From Thiolapillus brandeum (GTDB taxonomy: Bacteria; Pseudomonadota; Gammaproteobacteria; Chromatiales; Chromatiaceae), in assembly GCF_000828615.1 (NCBI RefSeq), contig NZ_AP012273.1, forward strand, positions 744,001-808,000: 64,000 nucleotides of DNA, read 5' to 3'. Position 1 is the first letter of the stretch. The number at the start of each line of letters is the position of its first letter. The translations under genes and the position numbers were made by a program. Of this stretch, positions 28,695 to 38,009 are shown one piece after another. The notes below the pieces were generated by a model. That model ran no database searches and had not been told where the DNA came from. It was given only the letters and a program-made list of their open reading frames with translations.

Positions 28695-31139
28695 ATGGGT
28701 CATGAGAAAGGATCCGACGATATTCCTGAAATCAGCACCATGATCCCCGTGCTGCCCCTGCGGGACGTGGTGGTCTACCCCCACATGGTCATACCGCTGT
28801 TCGTGGGCCGGGAGAAATCCATCAAGGCTCTGGATGCCACCATGCAGGACAACAAGCAGATACTGCTGGTCGCCCAGAAAAGCGCCGATGTGGATGATCC
28901 TGCGGTGAAGGATTTGTATGGGGTGGGCACCCTGGCCAGCATCCTGCAACTGCTCAAACTCCCTGATGGCACGGTGAAGGTGCTGGTGGAAGGCAGCAGC
29001 CGCAGTGAGATAAAGGAAATCACCGAAAAGGACGGTTACTACGTCGCCCGGACCCGCAAGCTGGCGGATGAGATAGAGTTGCCTGAGCAGGAGATGGAAG
29101 TACTCATGCGCACGGCCAGCAGCTTGTTCGAGCAATACGTCAAGCTCAACAAGAAAGTGCCGCCGGAAGTGCTGACCTCTCTGGCCAGTATTGATGAACC
29201 GGCACGCCTGGCTGACACCATGGCGGCGCACATGTCCCTGAAACTGGACGAGAAGCAGCAGGTTCTGGAAATGCAGGGCGTACGTGACCGCCTGGAACAC
29301 CTGATGGCCCTCATGGAGGGTGAAAACGACGTGCTGCAGATGGAAAAGCGCATTCGTGGCCGGGTCAAGAAACAGATGGAGAAGAATCAGCGCGAGTACT
29401 ACCTGAATGAGCAGATGAAGGCCATTCAGAAGGAACTTGGCGAGCTGGATGATGTGCCCAATGAGTTCGAGGAGCTGGCGGATAAGATTGAAAAGGCGGG
29501 CATGAGCAAGGAGGCCAAAGCCAAGGCGGAAGCCGAGTTGAACAAGCTCAAACTTATGTCTCCCATGTCAGCCGAAGCAACAGTGGTGCGTAATTACATC
29601 GATGCCCTGGTCAATGTGCCCTGGAAGAAACGTAGTCGGGTGCGCAATGACATCGCCAAGGCGGAAGCCGTGCTGGAAGCCGATCATTACGGTCTGGAGA
29701 AGGTCAAGGAACGCATCCTGGAATATCTGGCTGTGCAGCAGCGGGTGCGCAAACTCAAAGGCCCCATTCTGTGTCTGGTGGGTCCTCCCGGCGTGGGCAA
29801 GACCTCCCTGGGCCAGTCCATCGCCCGGGCCACCAACCGAAAGTTCGTGCGCATGGCCCTGGGCGGCGTGCGTGACGAGGCGGAAATTCGCGGCCACCGC
29901 CGTACCTATATCGGCGCCATGCCAGGAAAAATCGTTCAGAATCTGACCAAGGTTGGCGTGCGTAATCCCCTGTTCCTGCTCGATGAGATCGACAAGATGG
30001 CCCAGGATTTTCGCGGCGACCCGGCCTCGGCCCTGCTGGAAGTCCTGGATCCTGAGCAGAACCACACCTTCCAGGATCATTATCTGGAAGTGGATTTCGA
30101 TTTGTCCGAGATCATGTTCGTGGCCACGGCCAACTCCCTGAATGTGCCCGCAGCCCTTCTGGATCGCATGGAAGTCATTCGCCTGTCCGGTTATACGGAA
30201 GATGAGAAGGTGAATATCGCCGAACGCTATCTGATTCCCAAGCAGATGGAGAACAATGGTCTGAAGAAAGAGGAGCTGGCGATTCGCGAAGCTGCGGTGC
30301 GCGATATCGTGCGCTACTACACCCGGGAGGCCGGTGTGCGCAGCCTGGAACGGGAGATCGCCAAGATCTGCCGCAAGGTGGTAAAAGAAATTCTCCTGGG
30401 CGAGGTGAAGGGCAAAAAGGTCATTGTTACGCCGAAGAAACTGGAGCATTACCTGGGCGTGCAGCGTTTCCGCTATGGCAAGGCCGAGGAGCGTGACCAG
30501 GTCGGTCAGGTCACTGGTCTGGCCTGGACAGAGGTGGGGGGTGAACTGCTTACCATTGAAGCCGCCATCATGCCGGGTAAGGGACGTCTGACCTATACCG
30601 GCCAGTTGGGTGACGTGATGAAGGAATCCATACAGGCGGCCATGACTGTTGTGCGCAGCCGTGCGGACGTGTTGGGGCTGGACAAGGATTTTCACCAGCA
30701 GCACGATATTCATGTGCATGTGCCTGAAGGTGCGACACCCAAGGATGGCCCCAGTGCGGGTATCGGTATGTGTACGGCTCTGGTGTCCGCCCTGACGCAG
30801 ATTCCCGTGCGTGCAGATGTGGCCATGACGGGAGAAATAACCCTGCGCGGTGAAGTGCTGCCCATAGGTGGCCTCAAGGAAAAATTGCTGGCAGCTTCTC
30901 GCGGGGGCATCAAGACGGTACTGATTCCCGAGGAGAATGAAAGGGATCTGAAGGAGATACCCAGGAATATTACCAGCACTCTGGATATCCGCCCGGTGAA
31001 ATGGGTGGATGAGGTACTGGAACTCGCCTTGACCCGCCAGCCCACGCCAGGTGAAAAAACCAAACCGGCGGTTACTGCATCTGGTGCCAAGGCTTCCGCC
31101 GGTAAAAAGCCCAGGCGCAAACGGCTGACCACTCATTGA
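28695..31139 (+). CDS. lon: ATP-dependent protease Lon
   Basis: 814 residues. The N-terminal substrate-binding domain begins [20 protein letters not shown]; the AAA+ module has Walker A GPPGVGKT from residue 363; the protease domain has Ser687 in the motif [10 protein letters not shown] and the Lys in [10 protein letters not shown]. Lon degrades misfolded and regulatory proteins in the cytoplasm. The start follows AAGAGGAAA; the frame is open to 28572 but that part overlaps the promoter. Expression by heat shock is suggested by the promoter upstream. Confidence 0.97.
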   Translation: MGHEKGSDDIPEISTMIPVLPLRDVVVYPHMVIPLFVGREKSIKALDATMQDNKQILLVAQKSADVDDPAVKDLYGVGTLASILQLLKLPDGTVKVLVEGSSRSEIKEITEKDGYYVARTRKLADEIELPEQEMEVLMRTASSLFEQYVKLNKKVPPEVLTSLASIDEPARLADTMAAHMSLKLDEKQQVLEMQGVRDRLEHLMALMEGENDVLQMEKRIRGRVKKQMEKNQREYYLNEQMKAIQKELGELDDVPNEFEELADKIEKAGMSKEAKAKAEAELNKLKLMSPMSAEATVVRNYIDALVNVPWKKRSRVRNDIAKAEAVLEADHYGLEKVKERILEYLAVQQRVRKLKGPILCLVGPPGVGKTSLGQSIARATNRKFVRMALGGVRDEAEIRGHRRTYIGAMPGKIVQNLTKVGVRNPLFLLDEIDKMAQDFRGDPASALLEVLDPEQNHTFQDHYLEVDFDLSEIMFVATANSLNVPAALLDRMEVIRLSGYTEDEKVNIAERYLIPKQMENNGLKKEELAIREAAVRDIVRYYTREAGVRSLEREIAKICRKVVKEILLGEVKGKKVIVTPKKLEHYLGVQRFRYGKAEERDQVGQVTGLAWTEVGGELLTIEAAIMPGKGRLTYTGQLGDVMKESIQAAMTVVRSRADVLGLDKDFHQQHDIHVHVPEGATPKDGPSAGIGMCTALVSALTQIPVRADVAMTGEITLRGEVLPIGGLKEKLLAASRGGIKTVLIPEENERDLKEIPRNITSTLDIRPVKWVDEVLELALTRQPTPGEKTKPAVTASGAKASAGKKPRRKRLTTH

Positions 31140-31254
31140 GCGGCAGCCAGGGTGGTTTTAAGGCGGGCAGGCTTTGTTGCTACTGCCTGCGAAGTCCTGG
31201 TCGTGACCCGGAGTGACCGAATATACGATTATTACCGACCAAAACCGTTTTTCC

Positions 31255-31284
31255 TTGACAGTTTTCATGCTGGCTTGGTATAAA
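31255..31284 (+). promoter_or_regulatory. Sigma-70 promoter for hupB and the following tRNAs
   Basis: TTGACA and TATAAA are 18 bases apart, about 110 bases before the hupB ATG. It is the best sigma-70 match in the window and probably also drives tRNA-Val and tRNA-Asp. Confidence 0.75.
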
Positions 31285-31394
31285 ACGCACGCTTTGCAGG
31301 ACCCTGGATATCTGCCGGTTTTTTCTCGAACTACAGGATATACTCTGTTCCGCATTACTCTTCACACAATACGTTCCATTGGGGGCAAATCAGG

Positions 31395-31667
31395 ATGAAC
31401 AAGAAAGAATTGGCTGAATCCATGGCAGACGCCGCAGACATCTCGCAGGCCGCCGCAGCCCGTGCCTTGGACGGCATGATAGCAGCCGTTACCAAAGCGC
31501 TGCAGGAAGGCGACACCGTGTCCATTATCGGCTTCGGCAGTTTCCTCGTTCGAGACCGTGCCGCACGTACTGGACGCAATCCCAAGACCGGTGAAGCCAT
31601 TGAAATCAAGGCTTCAAAATCCCCGGCATTTAAAGCTGGTAAAGCACTAAAAGATGCAGTAAACTAG
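31395..31667 (+). CDS. hupB: DNA-binding protein HU, beta type
   Basis: 90 residues, the normal size of HU. It starts [21 protein letters not shown] and has the DNA-binding arm [22 protein letters not shown] and the end [15 protein letters not shown] bends and compacts DNA. Its position after lon and before ppiD is the usual gammaproteobacterial order. The stop is only 12 bases from tRNA-Val, with no terminator between them. Confidence 0.96.
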   Translation: MNKKELAESMADAADISQAAAARALDGMIAAVTKALQEGDTVSIIGFGSFLVRDRAARTGRNPKTGEAIEIKASKSPAFKAGKALKDAVN

Positions 31668-31679
31668 CGCGCCTCAATC

Positions 31680-31755
31680 GGGTGCTTAGCTCAGCTGGGA
31701 GAGCATCGCCCTTACAAGGCGAGGGTCGGGGGTTCGATCCCCTCAGCACCCACCA
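31680..31755 (+). tRNA. tRNA-Val (anticodon UAC)
   Basis: Seventy-six bases with encoded CCA. GGGTGCT pairs with the acceptor end AGCACCC; the anticodon loop CTTACAA gives UAC; TTCGATC T loop. It starts 12 bases after the hupB stop. Confidence 0.97.
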
Positions 31756-31763
31756 AGCAATTT

Positions 31764-31840
31764 GGAGTGGTAGTTCAGTTGGTTAGAATACCGGCCTGTC
31801 ACGCCGGGGGTCGCGGGTTCGAGTCCCGTCCACTCCGCCA
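31764..31840 (+). tRNA. tRNA-Asp (anticodon GUC)
   Basis: Seventy-seven bases with encoded CCA. GGAGTGG pairs with CCACTCC; the anticodon loop CTGTCAC gives GUC; TTCGAGT T loop. It is separated from tRNA-Val by eight bases. Confidence 0.97.
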
Positions 31841-31851
31841 TTAATTGAACG

Positions 31852-31885
31852 AACGGGGTATCATAGCTGGTACCCCGTTTTTTTT
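31852..31885 (+). terminator. Rho-independent terminator after the hupB-tRNA unit
   Basis: Nine-base stem AACGGGGTA / TACCCCGTT, ten-base loop, then an unbroken T run. It ends 25 bases before the ppiD start codon. Confidence 0.88.
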
Positions 31886-31910
31886 GGTTTGAACTGGAAA
31901 ACTAACAATC

Positions 31911-33824
31911 ATGCTGCTGGCAATTAGAGAAAAGGCCCAAGGCTGGTTTGCCTGGCTTATCGTCGGATTCATCACCATCCCTTTCGCCCTGTGGGGCATT
32001 CAGAGTTACCTGGGGGTCAGTAGTGATCCCGCAGCCGCCAATGTCGATGGCAAGGAAATCACTCAGCGTCAGGTTGAACAAGGCGTACGTGACTTCCGTA
32101 ACCGGTTGCGCAACCAGTTGGGAAAAGCTTACCGTCCCGAGTTGTTCAAGGATGAGATGCTGCGCAAGCAGGTGATGGAACAGTTGATCAATGATGCGGT
32201 GCTTTCGCAAACCGCTGAAGACTGGAAACTGCGCATTAGCGACAATTTCGTACGCCAGTACATACAGTCCATTCCCAGTTTCCAGACCAATGGGAAATTC
32301 AATGTACAGGCCTACAATACCCTGATTCGCAACCAGGGTATGAGTCAGCGCAGTTTTGAAGAGGAGGTGCGCGGCGATCTGGTCATGGAACAAATGCGCT
32401 ATGGCATTTCCGATTCCGCTTTTGCCACGGACAAAGAGGTCAATGACAGTATCCGCCTCAAGGATCAGGAACGGGAGCTGGCATACCTGACCGTATCAGG
32501 GCGCAAGCTTGCCGGTGACTATGCCCCCACCGAAGAAGAACTCGATGCGTACTATAAGGAGCATGTAAAAAAATACATGGTGCCGGAGCGGGTCAAGCTG
32601 GAATACCTGTTGTTGTCCCCTGAAGTGCTGGGCGCCGACATGGAGGTTACCGAAGAGAAACTGCGCGAGTACTATAGCCAGCACCAGGACGAGTTTCAGG
32701 CCCCTGAGGAACGCAAACTGCGCCATATTCTCATCAAGCTCGATGAGAATGCCGACCAGGCAGCCGTGGATGCGGCCAAGGCCAAGGCGGATGATCTGGA
32801 GGCACGTCTGGCCAAGAGTGAGAAATTCGAGGATCTGGCCAAGGAGTTTTCTGATGACCCCGGTTCCAGGGAGCAGGGGGGTGACCTGGGTTGGATCAGC
32901 CCCGGACTCATGGCCAAGGCTTTCGAGGAAGCGGCCTACAAACTGAAAAAAGGCGAGGTCAGCCAGCCCGTGCGCACGCCTTTTGGTTTTCACATCATTC
33001 AGGTCGTGGATATCCGCAATCCGGATCATGGTGGCTTTGAGTCCCGGCGCGCCGATATCGAAGCTGCCTGGCGCCGTAAACAGGCCGAGCAGGTACTGTT
33101 CGACAAGTCGGAACAGCTTGCCGACCTGAGCTACGAATCTCCGGACAGCTTGGTGCCAGCGGCTGAAACCCTGGGGCTGAAAGTCCAGGAATCTGGCTGG
33201 ATAGACCGGCGGGGCGGCAAGGGTGACCTGGCCTCACCCAAAGTCGTAGCTGCCGCCTTCAGTGATGATGTACTCAATGAAGGCAACAACAGTGAGTTGA
33301 TCGAACTGGAAGGCGACAAGGTGTTGGTGTTGCGTGTCATCGAACATGAGGCCGAGCATCCCCAGACATTTGAAGAAGTGAAGGACAAGGTGGCTGCCGC
33401 CCTGAAACGCGACAAGGGAAAAAAACTGGCCAAAGAAAAGGGTGAAGCACTGTTGGCTTCCCTGAAAGCCGGTGACAAAACCCTTGAGCAAATCGCCGGT
33501 GATGGCGCAGGGGAATTGAAGTCCGGCATCAGGATCAAGCGCCAATCCACGGCGCTGCCTCAGGCCGTGCGGGAAAAGGCCTTTGGCCTGTCACGACCCA
33601 AAGAGGGAAGCCCTTCCTTTGGTGGTGTGGAGCTGGGCAATGGAGACTATGCTCTGTTGGCCCTGACCGGGGTAACCGATGGCGATCCTTCCAAACTGGA
33701 TGATGCGGCACGCAAGACCACCAAGCAGGAACTGGCCAGGGCCAAAGGCCAGCAGCAGTTCAATATCCTGGGCCGCTACCTGCGCGAAAGAGCCGATGTG
33801 GAGATTTCCACCAAGGACAAGTAA
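31911..33824 (+). CDS. ppiD: Peptidyl-prolyl isomerase PpiD
   Basis: 637 residues, anchored by an N-terminal helix (WFAWLIVGFITIPFALWG) with the bulk in the periplasm. A SurA/PpiD-type N-terminal domain (about residues 40-190) is followed by a parvulin (PpiC) domain, about 265-360, with RKLRHILIKLDEN, FSDDPGSREQGGDLGWI and TPFGFHIIQV. PpiD helps newly exported proteins leave the Sec translocon. Its usual neighbour hupB lies upstream beyond two tRNAs. No space for a promoter exists between the tRNA terminator and its start, so it probably depends on read-through or on a promoter inside the upstream region. Confidence 0.93.
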   Translation: MLLAIREKAQGWFAWLIVGFITIPFALWGIQSYLGVSSDPAAANVDGKEITQRQVEQGVRDFRNRLRNQLGKAYRPELFKDEMLRKQVMEQLINDAVLSQTAEDWKLRISDNFVRQYIQSIPSFQTNGKFNVQAYNTLIRNQGMSQRSFEEEVRGDLVMEQMRYGISDSAFATDKEVNDSIRLKDQERELAYLTVSGRKLAGDYAPTEEELDAYYKEHVKKYMVPERVKLEYLLLSPEVLGADMEVTEEKLREYYSQHQDEFQAPEERKLRHILIKLDENADQAAVDAAKAKADDLEARLAKSEKFEDLAKEFSDDPGSREQGGDLGWISPGLMAKAFEEAAYKLKKGEVSQPVRTPFGFHIIQVVDIRNPDHGGFESRRADIEAAWRRKQAEQVLFDKSEQLADLSYESPDSLVPAAETLGLKVQESGWIDRRGGKGDLASPKVVAAAFSDDVLNEGNNSELIELEGDKVLVLRVIEHEAEHPQTFEEVKDKVAAALKRDKGKKLAKEKGEALLASLKAGDKTLEQIAGDGAGELKSGIRIKRQSTALPQAVREKAFGLSRPKEGSPSFGGVELGNGDYALLALTGVTDGDPSKLDDAARKTTKQELARAKGQQQFNILGRYLRERADVEISTKDK

Positions 33825-33844
33825 TCCTTCCATGGATTATTATT

Positions 33845-34120
33845 AACCCAGCGACCAAATATGTCGCCCTCAGTGCTTCAAACAGGGCGCGTATCAAGGC
33901 GCGGCTTGCAGGCAATGGCAAGCCCTTGTCAAAAGCCGCAACACCGATACGTGCTCTGTTTGAAGCACCTAACAAATTGAAAATAAAAAGGAAGGCTGCC
34001 CTGTCTGCGCGGGTGGACTGCGTTATCAACACTTGCTGTAGAGTGGCTACAGCGGCGCGTTGATGCCTTGCCACCCGCGCAGACAGGGCGGCTGAGGACG
34101 ATATATTTGGTTGCCGGGTT
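33845..34120. repeat. Nested palindromic element (outer stem enclosing two hairpins)
   Basis: A 276-base region after ppiD. Outer arms 33845-33873 and 34092-34120 (29 bases) are complementary at 25 positions. Inside are two long hairpins: A, 33873-33895 with 33946-33968 (23 bases, two mismatches), with an inner GCGGCTT/AAGCCGC pair; and B, 33995-34016 with 34071-34092 (22 bases, one mismatch), which encloses GCTGTAG/CTACAGC. Five of the seven arm mismatches are G.T pairs when read as plus-strand RNA. No open frame of note occurs. It could be a MITE-like element or a structured RNA; it is not a standard terminator. Confidence 0.7.
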
Positions 34121-34123
34121 GAT

Positions 34124-34136
34124 ATGTTTTGACCTG
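34124..34136 (+). repeat. IS1111-group subterminal inverted repeat, transposase-distal end
   Basis: ATGTTTTGACCTG, perfectly complementary to 35840-35852. Confidence 0.75.
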
Positions 34137-34552
34137 TCAACCCCTGGCTAATACTGCCCCGAGGGCTTATCCACGCTTTGTCCACGGCGTAGCAACCTTT
34201 GGCTTATTGCGCAGCGGTGGGCAAAGGGTGGATAAGCCCATGCTCGATCTATCTGTCAGTCTCGTGGTGTATTGTTCAAGCACCTTGGCTCAGGGTCCAT
34301 CCAGCAGATTGCGACGGTGGATCATGCTGATATGCGTGGATTGGTTACCACCTGACTTCACTGCGTCGCAGAGCTGGCCTTTCTCTAATGTCAGGGATCA
34401 TCGACCGGGAATGCTCGCTTGAGGTTATCCCGTCATGGCCGATGCCGTTATAACCCGGACAAGGGTTCTCCACACCGGCCAGATAGACCCTGAGTCAAGG
34501 TGCCTGTCGTTCCTCCTCCCTATGGTAGCAGTCGTATCGTGCGGCACACGGC
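34137..34552 (-). ncRNA. Noncoding end of the IS, candidate bridge/seek RNA region
   Basis: About 415 bases between the transposase stop and the distal repeat hold no plausible gene. In IS1111-group elements the guide (bridge or seek) RNA is encoded downstream of the transposase, exactly here. A strong hairpin is present: 34163-34185 pairs with 34217-34239 (23 bases, two mismatches). The boundaries of the RNA and its guide loops cannot be set from one copy. Confidence 0.4.
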
Positions 34553-35760
34553 TTATCCAGCCGCCGATCCACTCTTGACCATCAGGCGGGGCATCTCCTG
34601 CCGTACGATGTCCCAGATGAAGCCGACCAATTCCCGGGCAATCGCGACACACACCAACTTGACGTTCTTGCCGGCCTGCGTGAGCTGACGATAGCGACCG
34701 CAGAGACGCTTCTGGGCCCGCCAGGCGATCGCCTTGGCCCGTTCTGGTGCCGCCTTGGCCTTTCGTTGAGATGCATCGTCTGGCGCGCCGGAAAGCGGTA
34801 GCTCCAGGCACACTCCACCAGCATCCGGCGCGCATGACCGTTGCCGGTCAGGGTGATCGCGCCCTGACGTCGCCGGCCGCCACTGCTATGCTCGCTCGGC
34901 ACCAGTCCCAGGTAGGCCATCAGCTGTTTCGGGGAATCGAAACGGCTGATATCGCCCAACTCCGCCAGCAGGACGGTAGCGGCCAACTTGTCGACCCCCC
35001 GCAGGGCCACCAGGGCGTCCACCACCGGGGCCAATGACCAGCCCGGTAAGGCTTGCATCAGCTGCTCGGTCAGGTCGGTGACCCGCCGGGTCGCCGCCTT
35101 GACTGCATCGATGTATTCCTGCAGCACAATCTGCAGCCAGGGCTGCTCAAATTGGATCGATTCCAGCCAGTTGAAATGCGCCTGGGTCCAGCGCTTCTTG
35201 CCCCGGGGCCAGTGGTGGCCGTGACGCAACACAAAAGCATTAAGCTGCTGACGCGCCTTGCGCTCCTGGCTCTTCATGTCGTCCCGGGCCCGGGTCAGAT
35301 CCCGCATGGCCTCCTGCTCAGCATCCGGTACCCACACTGCTGTCAGCTCACCGGCCCGTAACAGCCGCGCCAACTTCAGTGCATCCCGCCGATCGGTCTT
35401 GATCCGCTCACCAGCCTTCCTCGGAATCAGTGAGGGGGCCACGACCTGGCAGTCATGACCCGCCCCCACCAGGCGGCGATACAGCCCGTAGCCGCAGGGC
35501 CCTGCTTCATAGCAGAATTGCAGCACCTGACCATCAAACTCGACACTCAGGCGATTCAGCCATTTTTCCACCTTTCGGCCTTCATGGGCAATTTCACCCC
35601 GGTAGACCGGTTCTTCCCGGCCCGGTAACGCGATAGCCACCGCAATGGTGTCTTTGTGAACATCCAACCCGATGTAGGCCGCGTAGCTGCCTGCATCCGC
35701 CGTGTTCACCTGCGCCGCTTTTGTCTGTTTATCAATGGCTTTTGCGATAGACTCTTTCAT
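34553..35760 (-). pseudogene. IS110-family transposase, frameshifted
   Basis: The reading frame begins MKESIAKAIDKQTK and carries the RuvC-like DEDD residues (YIGLDVHKDT with D33, YEAGPCGYG with E85, KTDRRDALKL with D123 and D126) and the later serine region GLVPSEHSSGGRRRQG. Near residue 331 (about 34768-34770) the family sequence jumps to another frame: HL is followed by the QRKAKAAPERAKAIAWRAQK continuation in the -1 frame, which runs to 34553. A single-base deletion explains this; the original frame ends in unrelated sequence at 34582. The element is probably inactive by itself. The upstream region has GGAGGACAGG before the ATG. Confidence 0.85.
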
Positions 35761-35839
35761 GACCTGTCCTCCTCAATGTGGCTCTGTGTCGGGAGTGTAT
35801 TTCCCAACCCCAGCATAATCCACGTTCGTTGAGGTTGGG

Positions 35840-35852
35840 CAGGTCAAAACAT
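35840..35852 (-). repeat. IS1111-group subterminal inverted repeat, transposase-proximal end
   Basis: CAGGTCAAAACAT, perfectly complementary to 34124-34136, about 80 bases upstream of the transposase start. Confidence 0.75.
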
Positions 35853-35862
35853 CATGTCTAAT

Positions 35863-35891
35863 AAAAAGGGCGCCATGAAGGCGCCCTTTTT
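35863..35891 (-). terminator. Rho-independent terminator of fabI
   Basis: Perfect 12-base stem AAAAAGGGCGCC / GGCGCCCTTTTT with a five-base loop (ATGAA). The symmetric A and T runs let it work in both directions. It lies 16 bases downstream of the fabI stop. Confidence 0.9.
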
Positions 35892-35907
35892 AGTGGCCGT
35901 TTTGTTT

Positions 35908-36678
35908 TCAGCCTACGATGTGGTAACCGGAATCCACATAGAGCACATCCCCGGTGATTCCCGATGCCAGGTCAGAGCAAAGGAAAGCCGTGGCATTGCC
36001 TACTTCGTCGATGGTCACGTTGCGCTGCAATGGGGTCTTTTTCTCGGCTTCCGCCAGCATGGAGCGGAAATTATTGATGCCGGATGCTGCCAGGGTGCGT
36101 ATGGGGCCGGCTGAAACCGCATTGACGCGAATGCCGTCAGGTCCCATGGAATCAGCCAGGTAACGGGTGGTGGCTTCCAAAGCTGCTTTGGCGACCCCCA
36201 TGACGTTGTAGTTGGGTACCGTGCGCACCGCGCCCAGGTAGGTCATGGTCACCAGAGCGGCATTGCGGCCTTCCATCATGGATTTGCCTGCTTTCGCCAG
36301 TGCCGCAAAGCTGTAGGCGCTGATATCATGGGTGGTGAGAAAGCCTTCGCGGGTCACCGCGTCCACAAAACTGCCTTCCAGTTGGTCTCTGGGAGCAAAG
36401 CCAATGGAATGCACCAGCCCGTCCAGCCCATCCCAGCGCTCGCCAAGGGCGGAGAACAGGGCCTGGATGTCGTCGTCACTGCTCACGTCCAGCGGCAGGC
36501 AGATGTCTGAATCGAACTCCCTGGCAAATTTTTCCACCCGACCCTGCAGTTTTTCATTCTGGTAGGTGAACGCCAGTTCTGCCCCTTCGCGGTGCATGGC
36601 CCTGGCTACGCCATAAGCGATGGAACGATTGCTGGCAACACCGGTAATGAGTATTTTCTTGTCCTGGAGAAAGCCCAT
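35908..36678 (-). CDS. fabI: Enoyl-ACP reductase FabI
   Basis: 256 residues of an SDR-fold enzyme that reduces trans-2-enoyl-ACP with NADH in the last step of each fatty acid elongation cycle. The start [20 protein letters not shown] is typical. The catalytic pattern Y-x6-K is in [14 protein letters not shown], and the second tyrosine is in MTYLGAVR. The ATG at 36678 follows AAGG; a start five codons upstream is less likely. Monocistronic, with a strong terminator. Confidence 0.97.
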   Translation of the reverse strand: MGFLQDKKILITGVASNRSIAYGVARAMHREGAELAFTYQNEKLQGRVEKFAREFDSDICLPLDVSSDDDIQALFSALGERWDGLDGLVHSIGFAPRDQLEGSFVDAVTREGFLTTHDISAYSFAALAKAGKSMMEGRNAALVTMTYLGAVRTVPNYNVMGVAKAALEATTRYLADSMGPDGIRVNAVSAGPIRTLAASGINNFRSMLAEAEKKTPLQRNVTIDEVGNATAFLCSDLASGITGDVLYVDSGYHIVG

Positions 36679-36917
36679 TTCGTACCTTTTCATTTAGTGG
36701 TTTGAAGGGGGCATTGTACAAAAGCCTGCCGATTTCTACTATCAGCGGGAAAACGCCGAATCCGTACCGGAATGCCCTATCTTCGATAAAGCATGACTTT
36801 TCGTTGCCGGCTTGGTTAAATACACGGCTACAGGGAAGCAAAAACGCCAGCCTGGATAAATGGCAAATAAAGGACATTTACTCCACTCAAGAAGCTTCCG
36901 GACGGACTTGATATCCG

Positions 36918-38009
36918 ATGATTATCGTTTTTGCAGCTGCTGTTGCCGTGACCATCGGCTTGATAGTGGTCACGGCTCCCCTGGCGTGCCGTATAGGCTT
37001 GCTCGACCAACCTGGTGGACGAAAGCATCACCGGGATGCCACGCCGCTGGTTGGCGGAATTGCCATTTTCTGTTCCTTCATGCTGGTGGTGTTGACGCTT
37101 GATTCTCCCCTGTCCCATTGGCGGTCTTTCTTTCTCGCCAGTGCACTGGTTTTCATTATCGGGCTGCTGGATGATTTCAGGGAAACACCACCCTCGATGC
37201 GTTTCGTCGCCCAGGCGGGGGCTGCACTGATCATCGTGTTATGGGGCGATGTGCGACTGGACACCCTGGGTTTCCTGTTTGGAGAAGAGAAGGCGGTAAC
37301 GCTGGGTTGGCTGGCTATTCCCTTCAGCATTTTCTGCGTGGTAGGAGTGATCAACGCCACCAACATGATCGATGGCCTGGATGGGCTTTCAGGGGGGCTG
37401 CTACTGATCTTCTTTGCCACCCTGCTCCTGGTGAGTATTCAGGCCGGGCTGATACAGGACAGCCTGGTTCTGGCCATCATATGCGGATGCCTGGTGGGGT
37501 TTCTCCTGTTCAATTTTCCTTTTCGTAATGGCCATCCTGCATCCGTATTCCTCGGAGATTCGGGGGCACTGTTTCTTGGATTGACCACAGCCTGGTTCCT
37601 GGTGCGCTTCTCCCAGGAGCCCCTGAGCCAGCTGCGTCCGATTACAGCGGTCTGGCTGCTCGGGCTGCCCATCATGGATACCGTGGCGATTATGGTGCGG
37701 CGGGTACGGCGGGGGCGTTCGCCCTTTGCGCCGGATCGCGAGCATTTACACCACATTCTGCTTCTGGCAGGTTACCCGGTCAAAACTACGGTGCTCATCA
37801 TTCTGGGAATCAGCCTGGTGTTTACCTTTGTCGGCCTTGGCGGTGAATGGCTTCATGTGCCCGAGGTGTACATGTTCTATGGATTCCTGCTGCTGTTTGG
37901 GCTCTATTCCTATGCGATGAACCGTGCCTGGAAGCTGATGAAAGCCTTACGCAGGATGCATGGGCATGCAGCACGCTGTCATGAAAAGGAAGAGGGCGCT
38001 CATGTTTGA
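36918..38009 (+). CDS. wecA: WecA/MraY-family undecaprenyl-phosphate sugar-1-phosphate transferase
   Basis: 363 residues with about ten membrane helices. The family signatures are clear: LDQPGGRKHHRDATPLVGG near the N-terminus, IGLLDDFRETPPS (DD motif), INATNMIDGLDGLSGG, FLGDSGALFLG, and the cytoplasmic REHLHHILLLAG-type histidine motif. It links GlcNAc-1-P (or a similar sugar) to undecaprenyl phosphate, the first lipid-linked step of O-antigen or exopolysaccharide. The stop overlaps the phosphatase start by eight bases. It opens the surface glycan locus. Confidence 0.9.
   Translation: MIIVFAAAVAVTIGLIVVTAPLACRIGLLDQPGGRKHHRDATPLVGGIAIFCSFMLVVLTLDSPLSHWRSFFLASALVFIIGLLDDFRETPPSMRFVAQAGAALIIVLWGDVRLDTLGFLFGEEKAVTLGWLAIPFSIFCVVGVINATNMIDGLDGLSGGLLLIFFATLLLVSIQAGLIQDSLVLAIICGCLVGFLLFNFPFRNGHPASVFLGDSGALFLGLTTAWFLVRFSQEPLSQLRPITAVWLLGLPIMDTVAIMVRRVRRGRSPFAPDREHLHHILLLAGYPVKTTVLIILGISLVFTFVGLGGEWLHVPEVYMFYGFLLLFGLYSYAMNRAWKLMKALRRMHGHAARCHEKEEGAHV

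Larger units (their letters stand above)
34121..35859 (-). mobile_element. IS110-family insertion sequence, IS1111 group
   Basis: The transposase with the DEDD set (D33, E85, D123, D126) places it in IS110. Perfect 13-base subterminal inverted repeats, ATGTTTTGACCTG at 34124-34136 and its complement at 35840-35852, plus a long noncoding stretch downstream of the transposase, fit the IS1111 group. The ends are placed by analogy to that group (three and seven bases beyond the repeats). The left end then abuts exactly the palindromic element, and the right end stops just before the fabI terminator. The element has no direct target duplication, as expected for this family. Confidence 0.78.

Noticed and set aside
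29568-31136. A 522-codon open frame antisense to lon.
   Set aside because: A shadow of a highly conserved protease gene with no features of its own.
34163-34239. TTATCCAC sequences in both arms of a hairpin, like DnaA boxes.
   Set aside because: Each matches eight of nine positions but they are arms of one inverted repeat inside the IS; there is no AT-rich unwinding region or dnaA/dnaN gene nearby.
34425-34835. A 136-codon frame in the third frame of the transposase end.
   Set aside because: Its protein has no homology; the transposase continuation lies in a different frame.
36694-36917. Search for an ops/JUMPstart element before the glycan locus.
   Set aside because: No GGCGGTAG-type sequence was found in the fabI-wecA interval or before the OPX gene.
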